Of a DNA stretch of 64,000 nt, positions 32,546-45,314 are shown piece by piece; position 1 is the first letter of the stretch, and every line of letters begins with the position of its first letter. The translations under genes and the position numbers were made by a program. Origin of the DNA: Tolypeutes matacus. Its lineage: Eukaryota; Chordata; Mammalia; Cingulata; Chlamyphoridae. The stretch is from the NCBI GenBank assembly GCA_026826555.1, contig JAKSZT010053769.1, positions 2,324,505-2,388,504 on the forward strand. Direction: 5' to 3'. The notes beneath the pieces were generated by a model. That model was not told where the DNA came from. It saw only the letters and a list, made by a program, of their open reading frames with translations, and made no database searches.

Positions 32546-35500
32546 TCATAGTAATGCATTCATACAGTATTTGTCCTTTTGTGTCTGGCTTGCTTCACTC
32601 AACATAATGTCCTCCAGGTTCATCCATGTTGCCATATGCTTTATGACTTCATTTCTTCTTACAGCTGCATAATATTCCATCGTGTGAATAGACCGCAGTT
32701 TGTTTATCCATTCATCTGTTGATGGACACCTGGGTTGTTTCCAACTGTTGGCAATGGTGAATAATGTGGCTATGAACATCGGTGTGCAGATGTCTGTTCG
32801 TGTCACTGCTCTCAGTTCTTCTGGGTATATACCCAGTAGTGGTATTGCAGGGTCACATGGCAAGTCTATATTCAACTTCTTTAGGAACTGCCAAACAGTC
32901 CTCCATAGTAGTTGTACCATCCTGAATTCCCACCAACAGTGAAGAAGTGTTCCTATCTCTCCACATCCTCTCCAACACTTGTAGTTCTCTGTCTTTTTAA
33001 TAGTGGCCATTTTGATAGGTGTGAAATGATATCTCATTGTAGTTTTGATTTGCATTTCCCTAATCATGAGTGATGTTGAGCATTTCTTCATGTGTTTTTT
33101 TGCCATTTGTATTTCTTCTTCGGAGAAATGTCTATTCAAGTCTTTGGCCCATTTTTTAATTGGGTCATTTGTCTTTTTATTGTTGAGTTGTAACATCTCT
33201 TTATATATCCTGGATATTAAACCTTTATCAGATATGTGATTTCCAAATATTTTTTCCCATTGAGTTGGTTGCCTTTTCACCCTTATGACAAAGTCCTGTG
33301 AGGTGGAAAAGTGTTTAATTTTGAGGAGGTCCCATTTATCTACTTTTTCTTTTGTTGCACGTGCTTTGGGTGTGAGGTCCAAGAAACCACCACCTACTAC
33401 AAGGTCTTGAAGATGTTTCCCTACATTTTCTTCTAGTAGTTTTATGGTCCTAGCTTTTATATTTAGATCTTTGATCCATTTTGAGTTGATTCTTGTATAG
33501 GGGGTGAGATAGGGGTCCTCTTTCATTCTTTTGGTTATAGATATCCAGTTCTCCCAACACCATTTGTTGAAGAGACTGTTTTTTCCCATCAGCGTGGGCT
33601 TGGTAGGTTTGTCAAAAACCAGTTGACTGTATAGTGAGGGTTTATTTCTGGATTCTCAATTCTATTCCACTGATCGATATGTCTATCTTTATGCCAGTAC
33701 CATGCTGTTTTGACCCCTGTAGCTTTGTAATACGTTTCAAGGTCAGGCAGTGAAATTCCTCCCACATTGCTCTTCTTTTTTAGAATACTTTTGGCTATTC
33801 GGGTGCACTTACCCTTCCAGAAGAATTTGGTAATTGCCTTCTCTAATTCTGTAAAGTAAGCTGTTGGGATTTTGATTGGTATTGCATTGAATCTATAAAT
33901 CAGTTTGGGCAAGATTGACATCTTCACAATATTTATTCTTCCAATCCATGAACATGGAATGTCTTTCCATTTGTTTAGGTCTTTTTAAATTTCTTTTAGC
34001 ACTGTTTTGTAGATTTCTGCATATAGGTCCTGTACTTCCTTGGTTAAATTAACTCCTAGGTATTTGAGTCTTTTTGTTGCTATTGAAAATGGAATTTTCC
34101 TCCTGATTTCCTCCTCAGATTGTTCAGCACTAGTGTACAAAAACATTACTGATTTTTTCGTGTTGATCTTATATCCTGCCACTTTGCTGAACTCATTTAT
34201 TAGTTCAAGTAGCTTTGTTGTGGATACTTCAGAATTTTCTAAATACAGGATCATGTCATCCGCAAACAGTGAGAGTTTTACTTCCTCTTTACCTATTTGG
34301 ATGCCTTTAATTTTTTTGTCTTGTCTAACTGCCCTTGCTAGAACTTCTAGTACAATGTTGAATAACAGTGGTGACAATGGGCATCCTTGTCTTGTTCCTG
34401 ATCTTAGGGGAAAAGCTTTCAACCTTTCCCCATTGAGTATGATGTTGGCTGTGGGTTTTTCATATATACCTTTTATCATATTGAGGAATTATCCTTTTAT
34501 TCCTATCTTTTGAAGTATTTTTATCAAAAAAGGATGTTGGATTTTGTCGAATGCCTTTTCTGCATCTATTGAGATGATCATGTGGTTTTTTTCCTTCAAT
34601 TTATTAATGTGGTGTATTACATTGATTGGTTTTCTTATGCTGAACCAGCCTTGCATGCCAGGAATAAATGCCACTTGGTCGTGATGTATAAGTCTTTTGA
34701 TATGCTGTTGGATTCGATTTGCAAGTATTTTGTTGAGAATTTTTGCATCTATGTTCATGAGAGAGATTGGTCTGTAATTTTCTTTTCTTGTGGAATCTCC
34801 ACCTGGCTTTGGTATTAAGGTGATGTTGGCTTCATAAAATGTGTTGGGTAATTTTCCATCCTCTTCAATTTTTTGGAAGAGTTTAAATAGGATTGGTGTT
34901 AATTCTTTTAGAAATGCTTGGTAGAATTCACCTGTGAATCCATCTGGTCCTGGACTTTTCTTTGCTGGGAGATTTTTGATGATGGATTCAATCTCCTTAA
35001 TTGTGATTGGTTTGTTAAGGTCTTGTATTTCTTGTTGTGTCAGTGTAGGTTGGTTGTGAGTTTCTAGAAATTTGTCCATTTCATCCAGGTTGTCTAGTTT
35101 GTTGGCATATAGTTTCTCATAATATCCTCTTATGATTCTTTTTATTTCTGTGAGGTCATTTGTAATTTCCCCCCTTTCATTTCTGATTGTATTTATTTGC
35201 ATCTTCTCTCTTTTTTCCTTTGTTAGTCTAGCAAGGGGTTTGTCAATTTTATTGATCTTCTCAAAGAACTAGCTTTTGGTTTTGTTGATTTTCTCTATTG
35301 CTTTTCTATTCTCATTTTCATTTATTTCCGCTCTAATCTTTATTATTTCTTTCCTTCTTTTTGATTTGGGATTGGTTTGCTGTTCTTTTTCTAGTTTCTC
35401 AAGTTGTTCAGTTAAATCTTTGAGTTTAGCTCTTTCTTGTTTCTTAATATATGCATTTAGGGCCATAAATTTCCTCTCAAGACTGCCTTTGCTGTATCCC

Positions 35501-36362
35501 ATGTTTTGATATGTTGTGTTCTCATTTTCATTTGTCTCAATATATTTACTGATTTCACTTGCAATTTCTTCTTTGACCCACTGAATATTTAGGAGTGTGT
35601 TGTTCAGTCTCCACACATTTGCAGATTTACTTTTTTCCTGTCTGTTATTGATTTCTAGTTTCATTCCATTATGATCTGAGAAGGTGCTATGTATAATTTC
35701 AATCTTTTTATATTTATTGAGACCTATATTGTGACCTAACATGTGGTCTATCCTAGAGAACGATCCATGGGCACTTGAGAAGAATGTATAACCCACTGAG
35801 TTTGGATGCAGTGTTCTGTATATATCTGTTAGATCTAACTTGTTTATCATATTGTTCAAGTTCTCTGTTTCCTTGTTGATCTTCTGTCTAGTTGTTCTAT
35901 CTAATGATGTGAGAGGGGTGTTGAAGTCCCCGACGATTATTGTAGAAATGTCTATTTCTCCCTTCAGTTTTGCCAGAGTTTGTCTCATATATTTTGGGGC
36001 ACCCTGGTTAGGTGCGTAGATATTTATGACTGTTATATCTTCCTGGAGGATAGTCCCTTTTATTAATATATAATGGCCTTCCACATGTCTTATCACTTTT
36101 TTTTGCATTTGAAGTCTGTTTTGTCTGATATTAGTATAGTTACCCCTGCTCTTTTCTGTTTACTATTCGCGTGGAGTATCTTTTTCCAACCTTTTACTTT
36201 CAGCCGGCTTGTATCCTTGAGTCTGAGGTGAGTTTCTTGTAAGCAGCATATGGATGGCTCATGTTTTTTTATCCATTCTGTCAGCCTGTATCTTTTGATT
36301 GGGGAATTTAATCCATTCACATTCAATGATATTACTGAAAATGCACTATTTATTTCCTCCAT
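32546..36362 (-). pseudogene. L1-C ORF2 (endonuclease-reverse transcriptase), few lesions
   Basis: Starts near 36362. The endonuclease shows SLNVNGLNSP, CCLQETHL, a GDFN box, DHMLGHN and an intact SDH box (35671-35679 area). The reverse transcriptase shows FADD at 34266-34255 with flanking LSL and MILY. The C-terminal domain has the [16 protein letters not shown] zinc-knuckle-like motif and ends at 32546. Breaks seen: a frameshift in an A run near 36095-36105; in-frame stops at about 35269 (Trp codon to TAG), 34489 and 33985; and a single-base frameshift near 33630. Catalytic residues are kept, but the protein would be truncated. Confidence 0.94.
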
Positions 36363-36440
36363 TTTGTTCTTTGGTTTTCATATGTCATCTTATTTTTGTC
36401 TCTCTTTTTACTCTTTTGGTTATCCTTTCTGCTTTTCTTT

Positions 36441-37433
36441 CTTCTATACTCTCCTCCAAGCCTCTCTCTCCTGTCTTTTTCTTTCAGGTTTTAAGGCTTC
36501 CTTTAATATTTCCGGCAAAGGTGGATTCTTTTTTGCAAACTCTCTTAGTTTCTGTTTGTTTGTGAATACTTTATATTCACCTTCATATTTGAAGGACAGT
36601 TTTGCTTGATAAAGAATTCTCGGCTGGCAGTTTTTCTCTTTCAGTTTCCTAATTGTATCATACCACTGTCTTCTCGCCTCCATTGTTTCTGAAGAGAAAT
36701 CTGCACTAAGTCTTACTCAACGTCCTTTGTACATGATCGTTTGCTTCTCTCTTGCTGCTCTGAGAATTTTCTGTTTATCTTTTACATTTGACATTCTGAA
36801 TAATATGTGTCTTGGCGTAGGTCTATTTGGATTTATTCTTATCGGAGTACGGTGTGCTTCTTGGACATGTAAGTTCATTTCTTTCGTGAGAGTTGGGAAA
36901 TTTTCAGCTATTATTTCCTCAAATACTCTTTCTGCCCCTTTTCCTTTCTCTTGTCCTTCTGGAACTCTCATGACACGTATGTTCTTGCATTTTGTGTTGT
37001 CATTCAACTCACTGAGCCCCTGCTCAATTTTTTCCATTCTTTTCTCTCTCTGTTCTTTTCTCTCTTCAATTTTAGCTGCTCTGTCTTCAGTATCACTTAT
37101 TCTTTCTTCTGTCATTTCAAGTCTGCTGTTTTATGCTTCAAATGTATTTTTGACTTCACCTATTGTGTCTTTCATTCCCATGAACTCCATTACTTTTCTG
37201 TTCAGTGTTTCAAATTCTTCTTTGCGTTTGCTCAATGACTTCTTGATGTCACTGATCTCTTTAACTATATTCTCTTTCATCTCATTAATTTGATTTTGGA
37301 AATTTGTGCTCATCTCACTGATTAGTTCTCTCAAATTCTGCATCTCTTCTGGGACTTTGCTGTATTCCTTTTCTTCAGCCATGTCTTCTATTTTCTTAGT
37401 ATGGCTCATAATCTTTTGCTGGTGCTTAGGCAT
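36441..37433 (-). pseudogene. L1-C ORF1 (RNA-binding chaperone), two stops
   Basis: Met at 37433 (MPKHQQKIMSHTKK). A Lys/Glu-rich coiled coil occupies the first 100 residues, then a stop at 37131. It resumes in the same frame with the RRM part (residues about 106-238, including IRVMRVPEGQEK and NFPTLTKEMNLHVQE), then a second stop at 36717. The C-terminal domain with ARRQWYD runs to 36444. All three pieces share one frame, so only two nonsense changes separate this from an intact reading frame. Usual length is about 330 residues, as here. Confidence 0.93.
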
Positions 37434-38563
37434 CTGGTTAGTTTGTATTTTACTTAGATGCTCTATGTCTTTCTCTTTTATGGGGTTTTAGTGGCAGGAG
37501 GCTGTGAGTTACCACAGCTCTTTGATTTTTGGCTCAACCTTGATTGTTAGGATTGTTCTGCTGGTTGCTCAAAACTGGGCACTGGGCCCAGTAATTGGTT
37601 GTAGAGTCGTTTCCTAGGGCCTTGGGCAGGGAGGCAATAGAGGCCAGGAAAAGCCTCTCTTACTTACTAATTTTCTTACGTGCACTTCCTTGGTCTGCCA
37701 GGAGATGGTGCTTGTTGGCAGCTCTCAATTCAATGCCTGGTCAGAGCGTATTTGTTGTGACACAGGCCAGATCAATGTAACAGAGCTTCCTGTCTGGGGG
37801 CTAAGAGCCCTGTGATTCAAACTTTCTGAGACAGTTCTCCAGACTTCTCTCGTAGTGCCCCCCTTTTCCCAGCTAGGAAATATTTCCACTCCCTTCTGAA
37901 TCCTCAACAATCAGTCCCTGTTAGTAGAGGAGGAGATTGAGAGGTTTGTATATCTTTAGCCCCTTGCAGGCTCCAAGGCAAACAATGGCGCAGCCCTTCC
38001 CAGCCTGGAAGAGCTCTCAGGACAGGGCAGACCAAACCTGGAAGTCCAAAGCAGGGTCAGCCCCAGGCTCTCTCTCCCCTCTCCCGTGGAGTCCTCAACA
38101 ATTAGTCCAGGCTAGAAGAGAGGGAGGTTGAGAGGGTCGGATTTCTCCAGCCCCTTCTAGGCTCCCAGGGCAAACCACCGTGTGGAAGGGTACGTGGGGC
38201 TCCGCAGCCCAAATTTCAGGTCAGAACCTGAGTCAGCCTAAGGCTGTGACCCTCTCTCTCCCCTTTCTGGGAGTGGCAGATCCCTGAAGCCACCTTTGTC
38301 TGTGGTTGCAGGCCCAGAGGCCCGAGAATTCTGAAGAGTGTGGGGGAGGGTGCCAGCAGCAGCAGAAGCTGCTACTTGCAACTCACCGTTCTGTTGTCGC
38401 GATTTCCCTCTTCTGTCCCTCTCTCCTCTGGGTGGTGTGCAGCCTTCACCTGCTGTCCTAAACCCTAGAAGATCTTTTTCGGGGCTGTTTCCACTTGTCC
38501 TCTAGCTATTTTTCTGGAGAAGAGATTCCCGTGTCTTACTAGTCTGCCATCTTCCCGGAAGTC
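37434..38563 (-). promoter_or_regulatory. L1-C 5' UTR / internal promoter
   Basis: GC-rich, about 1.13 kb, beginning with GGGAAGATGGC (YY1-type AAGATGGC). It includes two similar segments, near 37870-38000 and 38085-38180 (TCCTCAACAATCAGTCC versus TCCTCAACAATTAGTCC, each followed by an AGAGG...GAGGTTGAGAGG-type block and GCTCC...GGCAAAC). This suggests an internal tandem promoter-like unit of about 185 bases, as seen in monomer-type L1 promoters. Confidence 0.75.
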
Positions 38564-38904
38564 CCAAGATAGATTTCTCCCCATCCCCTTCTTACCTTTA
38601 CCCTCACATCATCTCTGGAAAGATTTAGCTATTATTAATCTCTTTATTTGGCAATGTTTCTTTCACTTCTTTTAAAAAAATTGTTTCAATAATGTTTATG
38701 CTCATCAAGTTACTTGTGTTTCACTTCCAGTCAATGGACATATACCATTCACTGCTTAGAGAAAGAGGCAGATTAAATAAACTAACCAACTGGTAGGTCC
38801 TTGGGAGGCCAATTAAGATTTAACAATGGAGTTACATAAAAACAAGGTATTGCTTTATCATTAAGAAAGAAAGAGATCCTGGAAGAAGCATACCATTAAA
38901 TAGA

Positions 38905-39080
38905 TGTGAGTGTGAATTCTAACTCTGTCAACTGTGTAATCTCAGGCAAGACAGTTAATCCCTCTGGATCTCAATATATTCTTGTCTAAAAATATAAATA
39001 ATATCACCTACCTTGTAGAATTATTCTGCACTTTAAGAGAATATCTATAAATCAACAAATATACTGCCTGGTAGTTAATA
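38905..39080 (+). repeat. MIR SINE
   Basis: Ordered MIR blocks: TGTGAATTCTAACTCTGTCA, GTGTAATCTCAGGCAAGACA, CCTCTGGATCTCAATATATTC, TAATATCACCTACCTTGTAG and the 3' ACTGCCTGGTAGTTAATATG part. Confidence 0.75.
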
Positions 39081-39244
39081 TGTATCCCATATTATATTAA
39101 CTTGTAATAAATGTTATGTAAATGCTAGGATTGCTTGTAACTAGGTTCAGGGATTCAGTAAAGTTGTATATTCTACACCCAGAGAAAGCTGAAACACATG
39201 TACTACCCCTTAAGGTAAGACTCATGTGGTATAATGCAATTTAA

Positions 39245-39430
39245 ACCTTGAAAATAGAAGACTTGGGTTCTAATTCAGAAATTACCACCTACTATATTTC
39301 CATCAAAGTATGTAAACTCTTTGAGTCTAAGTGTTTCCCATATGTAAAATGAAACCAACAGTAATACACTTTAGTGCCCTTGTAAAGACAAGAAGTGTTT
39401 ATAAAACGGAGGGACACTGTGAAGTGCAAG
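39245..39430 (+). repeat. MIR SINE
   Basis: MIR blocks in order: GACTTGGGTTCTAATTC, AAACTCTTTGAGTCTAAGTG, CCCATATGTAAAATGAAACC, and a TTGTAAAGACAAGAAGTG 3' part. Follows a previous MIR in the same orientation. Confidence 0.7.
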
Positions 39431-40730
39431 AAAAAATGTAAGAAATGCAATGATATTTACATTTAAATGAACCACAGAGAATACTTATTGGCTAAGTAGC
39501 TGTATTAACTATATTAACTTCTTATAATAGCCTCTTACTGTGTTCTATCATTGGCTAGAATCATGAGAAGTAAAAGAATATGTATTCCTGCTAGGTACCA
39601 CATAAAAATAAAATTTAATTGATCAAATCTAAAAGCAGAGTACAGACAAATAAATATATGAAACTAAGAGACATTCTTTCCAAGATGTCCTTTTCATAAC
39701 ACAGTAATGTTATGGCCCTTTCTTTGCTGAAATTCCATAAACATTTTCTCAAAATTGGAAACTATTATGGTTAATATGCAAATAAATACCCAACAAGCCT
39801 ATTCTCCAGTATAGGCAAAAGCAACCCCTGGGTCTTTTCACATTTGAAAAAAGTTGATTAATTTGATCTAATGGACACTACTGAGAGAACGATGTTCTAA
39901 ATTATTGACTGGACACTAAGTTTTCTCCTTTCAAAGACCAGATGATAAAAAATCCACTGTTCCATTGTGAGACAAAATCCAAAAAACTCCAGAATAAAAT
40001 TTCTAAAGTAAAAATCAAGACATTGTATAGATTCATTCCTAAAAATAGCTTGTTTTCAAATTCAAAGCAAGGAAGTCAGTCACCATCACTTGTTTGGCAC
40101 ATATTCAATGGCAGTAAGGGGAGTGGAAAAATTTATAGTTAAAATAGAAATGCTTCAGCGATGTTCCAATTGATTGTTATTTCTATGAGGAAGCGGGAGG
40201 CAAGTTAACTAGAAGTGGGGCATCTATGTTATTGGTTTGGGGAGCATGTTTGACTTTCTCTGTTTGATCCGGACTCAGAGATAGGCAAAGGAGAGGGCAG
40301 GATAAAGAAGCTGGACGTCTTTGACCAATTCTGAATCATTCTGAGATTATTGCTATCTACGTGTGGTTTGACTTCCTGGATTGGTTGTTTCAGAGGTTGT
40401 GGGTCAGAAATGTATTTTTATTTACCTTCTAGACATTTGCTCATTTTTCTATGCATTCTCTCAATTAACACAAAGATTTGTTTAGTTTCTATGGAGTTGT
40501 TCATCAAATTATTTCCATATGATCATGTAAGATGTGAAGAAATGAATAAAATATAGGAAGATGATTTATGTGTTTGAGATCACATTTAAATTTTTAAAAT
40601 CCCTTTTTGTAAAAAATAGGGAAAATCAATTCATTCTGACAAATCTAAGATTGCCCACTGCAGTGACTTATAATCACTTATATGTTGTTAGTGTTTGAAA
40701 GGTAAAGTCTTTTATGATTAAAAAGTTCTC
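39431..40730. other. No recognised feature
   Basis: AT-rich DNA without coding pattern, RNA gene or clear repeat by eye. Confidence 0.5.
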
Positions 40731-41283
40731 TTGTTCACATATGGTGATTCTAGCAATGGAAGAAATTATAACAATGAGGTGGAGTCAGTGGCCACTTGAC
40801 ACTTTTGGGGTAGGGAGGGGATGAGCAGTTGAAATACAGGGGCTTCTTTGGGAGTTAGAGGTTGTCCTGAGTACCGTTGTGGCAACGGATGTAGGCCATT
40901 TTAAATCAGCACACACCACTCAGAACTGAGTGGGAGAGAGTGTGGTCTATGGTGTGAACTGTGGTCTATGGTTGGTGGCGAGGCTCCAGGATGTGTAAGT
41001 TCATTGAGGGTGGTGGGCCACACTTGTGGGAGATGTTTGTGTGGGATGTGGTGGGAGGTGTGGGAGGTGGGCAACATGGGAATCCCAGTGGGTTCCGTGT
41101 AATATTTTGGGTAATCTAAGCACCTCTTAAAATATATGTAAATATATATATAAATAACATTTTTGTAAGCAAATACACATATATGCATATATATTTATAT
41201 ATCATTTTGCAAATGTTTGTATGTATTGTGAGAATTTTGATTTTTACCCACAATAAAAATAAATAAAAAATTAAAAAAAAAAA
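40731..41283 (+). mobile_element. L1-D: LINE-1 3' end only
   Basis: Starts in the last part of 3' UTR unit 2 (TCTCTTGTTCACATATGGTG) and runs through AATCTAAGCACCTCTTAAAA into an AT-rich segment and an A tail at about 41253-41283. About 390 bases align to L1-E at 59790-60189 with roughly 15 differences by eye, so both belong to one young subfamily. This is a severe 5' truncation. Confidence 0.85.
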
Positions 41284-43477
41284 GAAAGTCCCTTAAAATG
41301 TATTCTTTGGAGATATCAGTCCTCATAAGACTATAAACAAAGTATGCATATGTCCAGGTGAAATGTTTTTTCACATAAGTTTAGAATTGCATTATGGGTG
41401 ATTTTACCCTTCTTTAGAAGCATCTGGTAGGGGGTGTTTCCCAGACAGAATATTGAACAAGAGTTTTCTTCTTGTATGACAAAAACCACAGCCAGGTCCT
41501 GCAAATATTCATTTAGTGATAGTGTCTGTGCTCAACTCAATATGGCCTTGTTGTCACTTGTCAGGTAAATCAAAGGCACATAGCCTGTATTGAATGCCTG
41601 ATAGGATCTAAGTGTATCAGTCATGCCTGAGTAATCCCAAAGGTTTAATATAATGAAAAAATTGAAAAAGCTCCATTGTACAAGAGTTGGGGGTCTAGGA
41701 CATATGTTATAGAAATAGGAAATCATAAAGTGCTTCATAAATATTTCCCCCTCTTTGAAATTTTAATACATTAGTTTATTTGGTGTACTTATTAAACTAG
41801 AATTATAATTTTATTTTAAATAGACTGAAACATGTTTAATTTTGGCCTCTGACCACTTGGGGTTTCTTTAGAGCAATAGTTTCTAAATTTGTTATGACAA
41901 TTTCATTTCAGAAACTCTTTATGTAATATTTTTTTTCCCCATGTTTAAAAATCAAATTGATTTTATATTCACGAACCCCCTAGATATTTTTCTGACTATA
42001 GTTAATCTTTTTTGTTATTGTTGTTTTGTTTTGTTCTTCTCTCCTCATAGTAAAAATAATTTTCTAGAACAATGGAACATTTTAATGAACATTGGTATCA
42101 TGTTTCCAAGATCTTTTCTCTACTCCTTCCCTTCTCCCCAGAAAGATTAGTTCTAGGTATCATTAAAATGTTATAATATTTAAAAAAAGGTATTCTAGCT
42201 TCTGTAAGGTATGGCATAGGAGACTATAGCATAAGGAGTAGACAAGGAAAATAAGAATTGAAAACAAGAGAACAGATTAATTTGTTAATATTCCAATCAT
42301 ATAATCTAAGTAGTCATAATAGAATTACTACACTTGGTTTTTTGGTATTATGGTAAGGGAATTTTGCATTTATTTAAAATATTGCTTAAAGGAATAAAGA
42401 AGTGAAAAATATACAGTGTTAAAAAGGACAGTGTCATTTTAATTTAATGATACAACATTTAGCATTTGTGTGTGTGCATGTGGTACATGTGTGTGTTCTA
42501 TGTAAATATACTTGAATTCTGAAGAGTGAGCAATGAGTGATTGATACTTTCCATTCTTATCTTTAGTATCACATCTGTTGTGTGGTTTAAAATAAGTACT
42601 ATCCTTGACCATAGAACACTGGTTTATGAAAAATAATTTTAAGAGAGGAAAATAATGTATTACAACTTCAAAAACTTGTATACTTTTTAATGCCAATATT
42701 TTCATCATTTGGTTCCAAATCTTTCTTTGCTTATTATCTTTTTTTGGTGGAAAAATGAAACCTCTAATGAAATAGGCAAGGTAACTTCAGGAGGAAGCAT
42801 CACAAAGAGAATGCTCTTATTACAGCCTCCTGTTAGTCTCAGCTTATACAATGGATCCATCACCAAATATAGACTTGTTTATCTGTAGGAGAATTTTCAA
42901 GTTGGTGAATAAAACATCAGTTTAGAAAGGGCAGAAAATTGCTTAATTGCTCATTGAGGTAGAGTTAGACCTCTGTAATTCAGAGGTTAATGAGATATAA
43001 TACTAGTCATTCCGTGGGCAACTAGAGCTATATTAAGATTATTAACTCATTGAGATTACATCTACAAGTCACAATGCTTTCCATCCTTTCTATCCTCCCT
43101 CATCCCAACCAGGTATAAATAAATGAGTTTCTTTGTGTTAGTGACAGGGAAATAGTGGTGTGTATAGTTGAAAATAAGCTGAAAAATTTATCTATCTATT
43201 GCTGAAATATGTGATGGACTATTTGACAGAAATTTGGGTTTCCTCAGTGGATTGTATCAGTGTTCCAGCAAAAAATAAATGGTATTCTCAAAATAGAATA
43301 ATTCAAAAAAGGTTTAATAAAGGGACAATTTACAAATGTTGGGGAAGGATGTAGAGAAAACTCAGGAAATAAGGTAATAGTGTGCATCTAGTCACAGCAA
43401 AGCTGTTATCAGACCTAGGTTCAAAGGTACAAAGGATAGGAATGGTTCTGGAACCCAAAAGGATAAAGTTGGATAGT
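41284..43477. other. No recognised feature
   Basis: AT-rich DNA. A short GTGTGTGTGCATGTGG-type run sits near 42468. No gene, RNA or clear repeat was recognised. Confidence 0.45.
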
Positions 43478-43935
43478 ATGATAGATTGAATTGTATACTC
43501 TACTTTGGACATGTTCTTGGTCTTTGTCTGCATTCTAGTGGGTGTGGACCCATTTTAAATAGGACCCTTTGAAGATATTACTCAGTTAAGGTATGGCCAA
43601 ATGCAATCAAGTTGGGCTTTAATCCAGATTACTAGAGTTCTTTATAAGCAGAATGAAATTCAGACATAGAAAAATCCATAGGAAGAAGCTGGAAGTCAAT
43701 AGGACCCAGAAAAGAAAAAAGATATCACCATGTGCCTTGCTATGTGACAGAAAAGCCAAGGACCAAGGATCACTGGCAGCCAGTCCAAGAATGCCACAGA
43801 ATTTGGAGGAAAGCATTACCTTGCTGCCACTTCAATTTTAGACTTTTCTGAGCCTCAAAATCATGAGTCAGTAAATTCTCATTGTTTAACCAACCCATTA
43901 TTAGGTATTTGCTTTAGCAGCTGGTAAACTAAAGC
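43478..43935 (+). mobile_element. MaLR/MLT1-like LTR
   Basis: Sense blocks: ATGATAGATTGAATTGTATAC, GTGGGTGTGGACCCATTTTA, GAAGATATTACTCAGTTAAG, GAAAAGCCAAGGACCAAGGA and the 3' part TCAGTAAATTCTCATTGTTT with a weak poly(A) signal. Same family as 29638-30104 and 56225-56615. Confidence 0.75.
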
Positions 43936-44289
43936 AGGTAGAGAGGGCTGCCTTGAGAACAGCTGCAACCTTGAAGGAGTACAGGCTGCCCCAGGAAACC
44001 CCGTAGAGGGAGACCTTGGGGAAAAAAAAATCTTGAATCCTCTCTCCTCTCTCCCTCCAATATTCTGCTGTACTGTCCATTGACCAAATCATATCAGAAA
44101 CCAGAGAGTAAGGACACCTGTACACATGTCTATACAAGTCAGCTTCCTGAGGCAGAGAGGTGGAGAATGGATTGACACAGCAGTGTGATTTTATTACTCT
44201 ATAGGATATCAAGTGAAAATTCAAAGTAGGCAACATAAATATTTTCTGGTATCAGGGGAGTAAAAGAATATTATTTTTAAGCATCTACT

Positions 44290-44880
44290 ATTATTAATTC
44301 ATTCAAAAAATATTTATTAAATATGTTTATATTCCAGGCACTGCTTTATGACTTGGGATTCAGTTCTTAAGGAGCCTAATTCTAATGGAGAAAGACAAAT
44401 GCCAATCAAAAAATATCAGTTAATGGAAAGTGCTATAAAGACAATAAGACAGAATTGGGGTTAGTATATTTCCTTTAGATACAATTGTTAAAGAAAGTAT
44501 CTCTGATGAGGTAACATTGAGTTGAAATCTGAAAGATGAGACAATCAAAGTTATTCTAGCATAGACCTGGGTCAGGTCAGAACAATCCTAGGACTCTCAC
44601 ATTCACCATCTTATTTAATAATGACACACCTCTGATATAGCCTTTAGCAGGTTCACATAGCTAATACACAACCAGGATTTCAAACACAGATCATGTTACT
44701 GCTTCTGAAAAAGACAAACTGATATATAAACTCATATTCTTTATTCATTTAATAAATGTCATGCTTTCTACATAAGAGACAGTGATTTAAGCTTGGGGAT
44801 AAAACATCAAGAAAACACGTTCAACAAATGATATAATAGTTGTTTCAAAGAACTACCATTCTAGTGGGAGGAAAGAGGTT
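44290..44880. repeat. L2-like and MIR-like fragments
   Basis: CATTCAAAAAATATTTATTAAA...TTCCAGGCACTG (44302-44343) and a similar start at 44740 look like L2 3'-type blocks. Between them, 44580-44700 resembles antisense MIR (CACATTCACCATCTTATTTA...CACAACCAGGATTTCAAA). All diverged; boundaries approximate. Confidence 0.45.
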
Positions 44881-44885
44881 GTAAT

Positions 44886-45314
44886 TGTCAGGGTTCTCTA
44901 GGAAACAGAAACAAGAGGAGATATCTATAAAAGTATGAGATTTTATAAAATTGTCTCACGTGACTGTGGGGATGCACAAGTCCAAATTCCACAGGACAGA
45001 TTGCAAACCAGGGGCTCTGATGAAGGTTCTTGATGAATACCCAGGATATGCTAGGTGTCTGAAGTAGAGAGGGGAATTCTCCCTTTGAATGCTCAAATCA
45101 CTTCCCCTTTAAAAGCCTTCAACTGATTGGATGAGAAGTTAACTCATGGCAATCTCCTTAGTTGATTGTGCATGTAAAAGGCCAGCTATGCAATCAACTC
45201 ACTGATGATTAAAGTCCATGAAATGCCCTTGTATTATAATTAGCCCAGTGCTTCTTGACCAAATAACTGGGCACCATTACCAGGCTGAGTTGACACATTA
45301 ACCTAACCATCACA
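44886..45314 (-). mobile_element. LTR-type repeat, antisense
   Basis: The plus strand starts GTCAGGGTTCTCTAGGAAAC and ends TTGACACATTAACCTAACCA then TCACA. A TGTGATGGTTA start and a GAACCCTGAC end on the minus strand are typical of a common mammalian LTR class. The family name is not certain. Confidence 0.6.

Larger units (their letters stand above)
32377..38563 (-). mobile_element. L1-C: full-length LINE-1, nearly open
   Basis: Read on the minus strand: a 5' UTR of about 1.13 kb starting ACTTCCGGGAAGATGGC (38563 down), ORF1 37433-36441, ORF2 about 36362-32546, a 3' UTR of only about 155 bases and an A tail (T run 32380-32390). CCAAGATAGAT at 32366-32376 and 38564-38574 is the target duplication. 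Total length is 6.19 kb. Only a few stops and frameshifts interrupt the frames, so it is much younger than L1-A. It lacks the long double 3' UTR, marking a different 3' lineage. Confidence 0.95.

Noticed and set aside
33045..37293. Many plus-strand frames over L1-C, including a 188-residue one at 36727-37293
   Set aside because: They are antisense shadows of L1-C ORF1 and ORF2.
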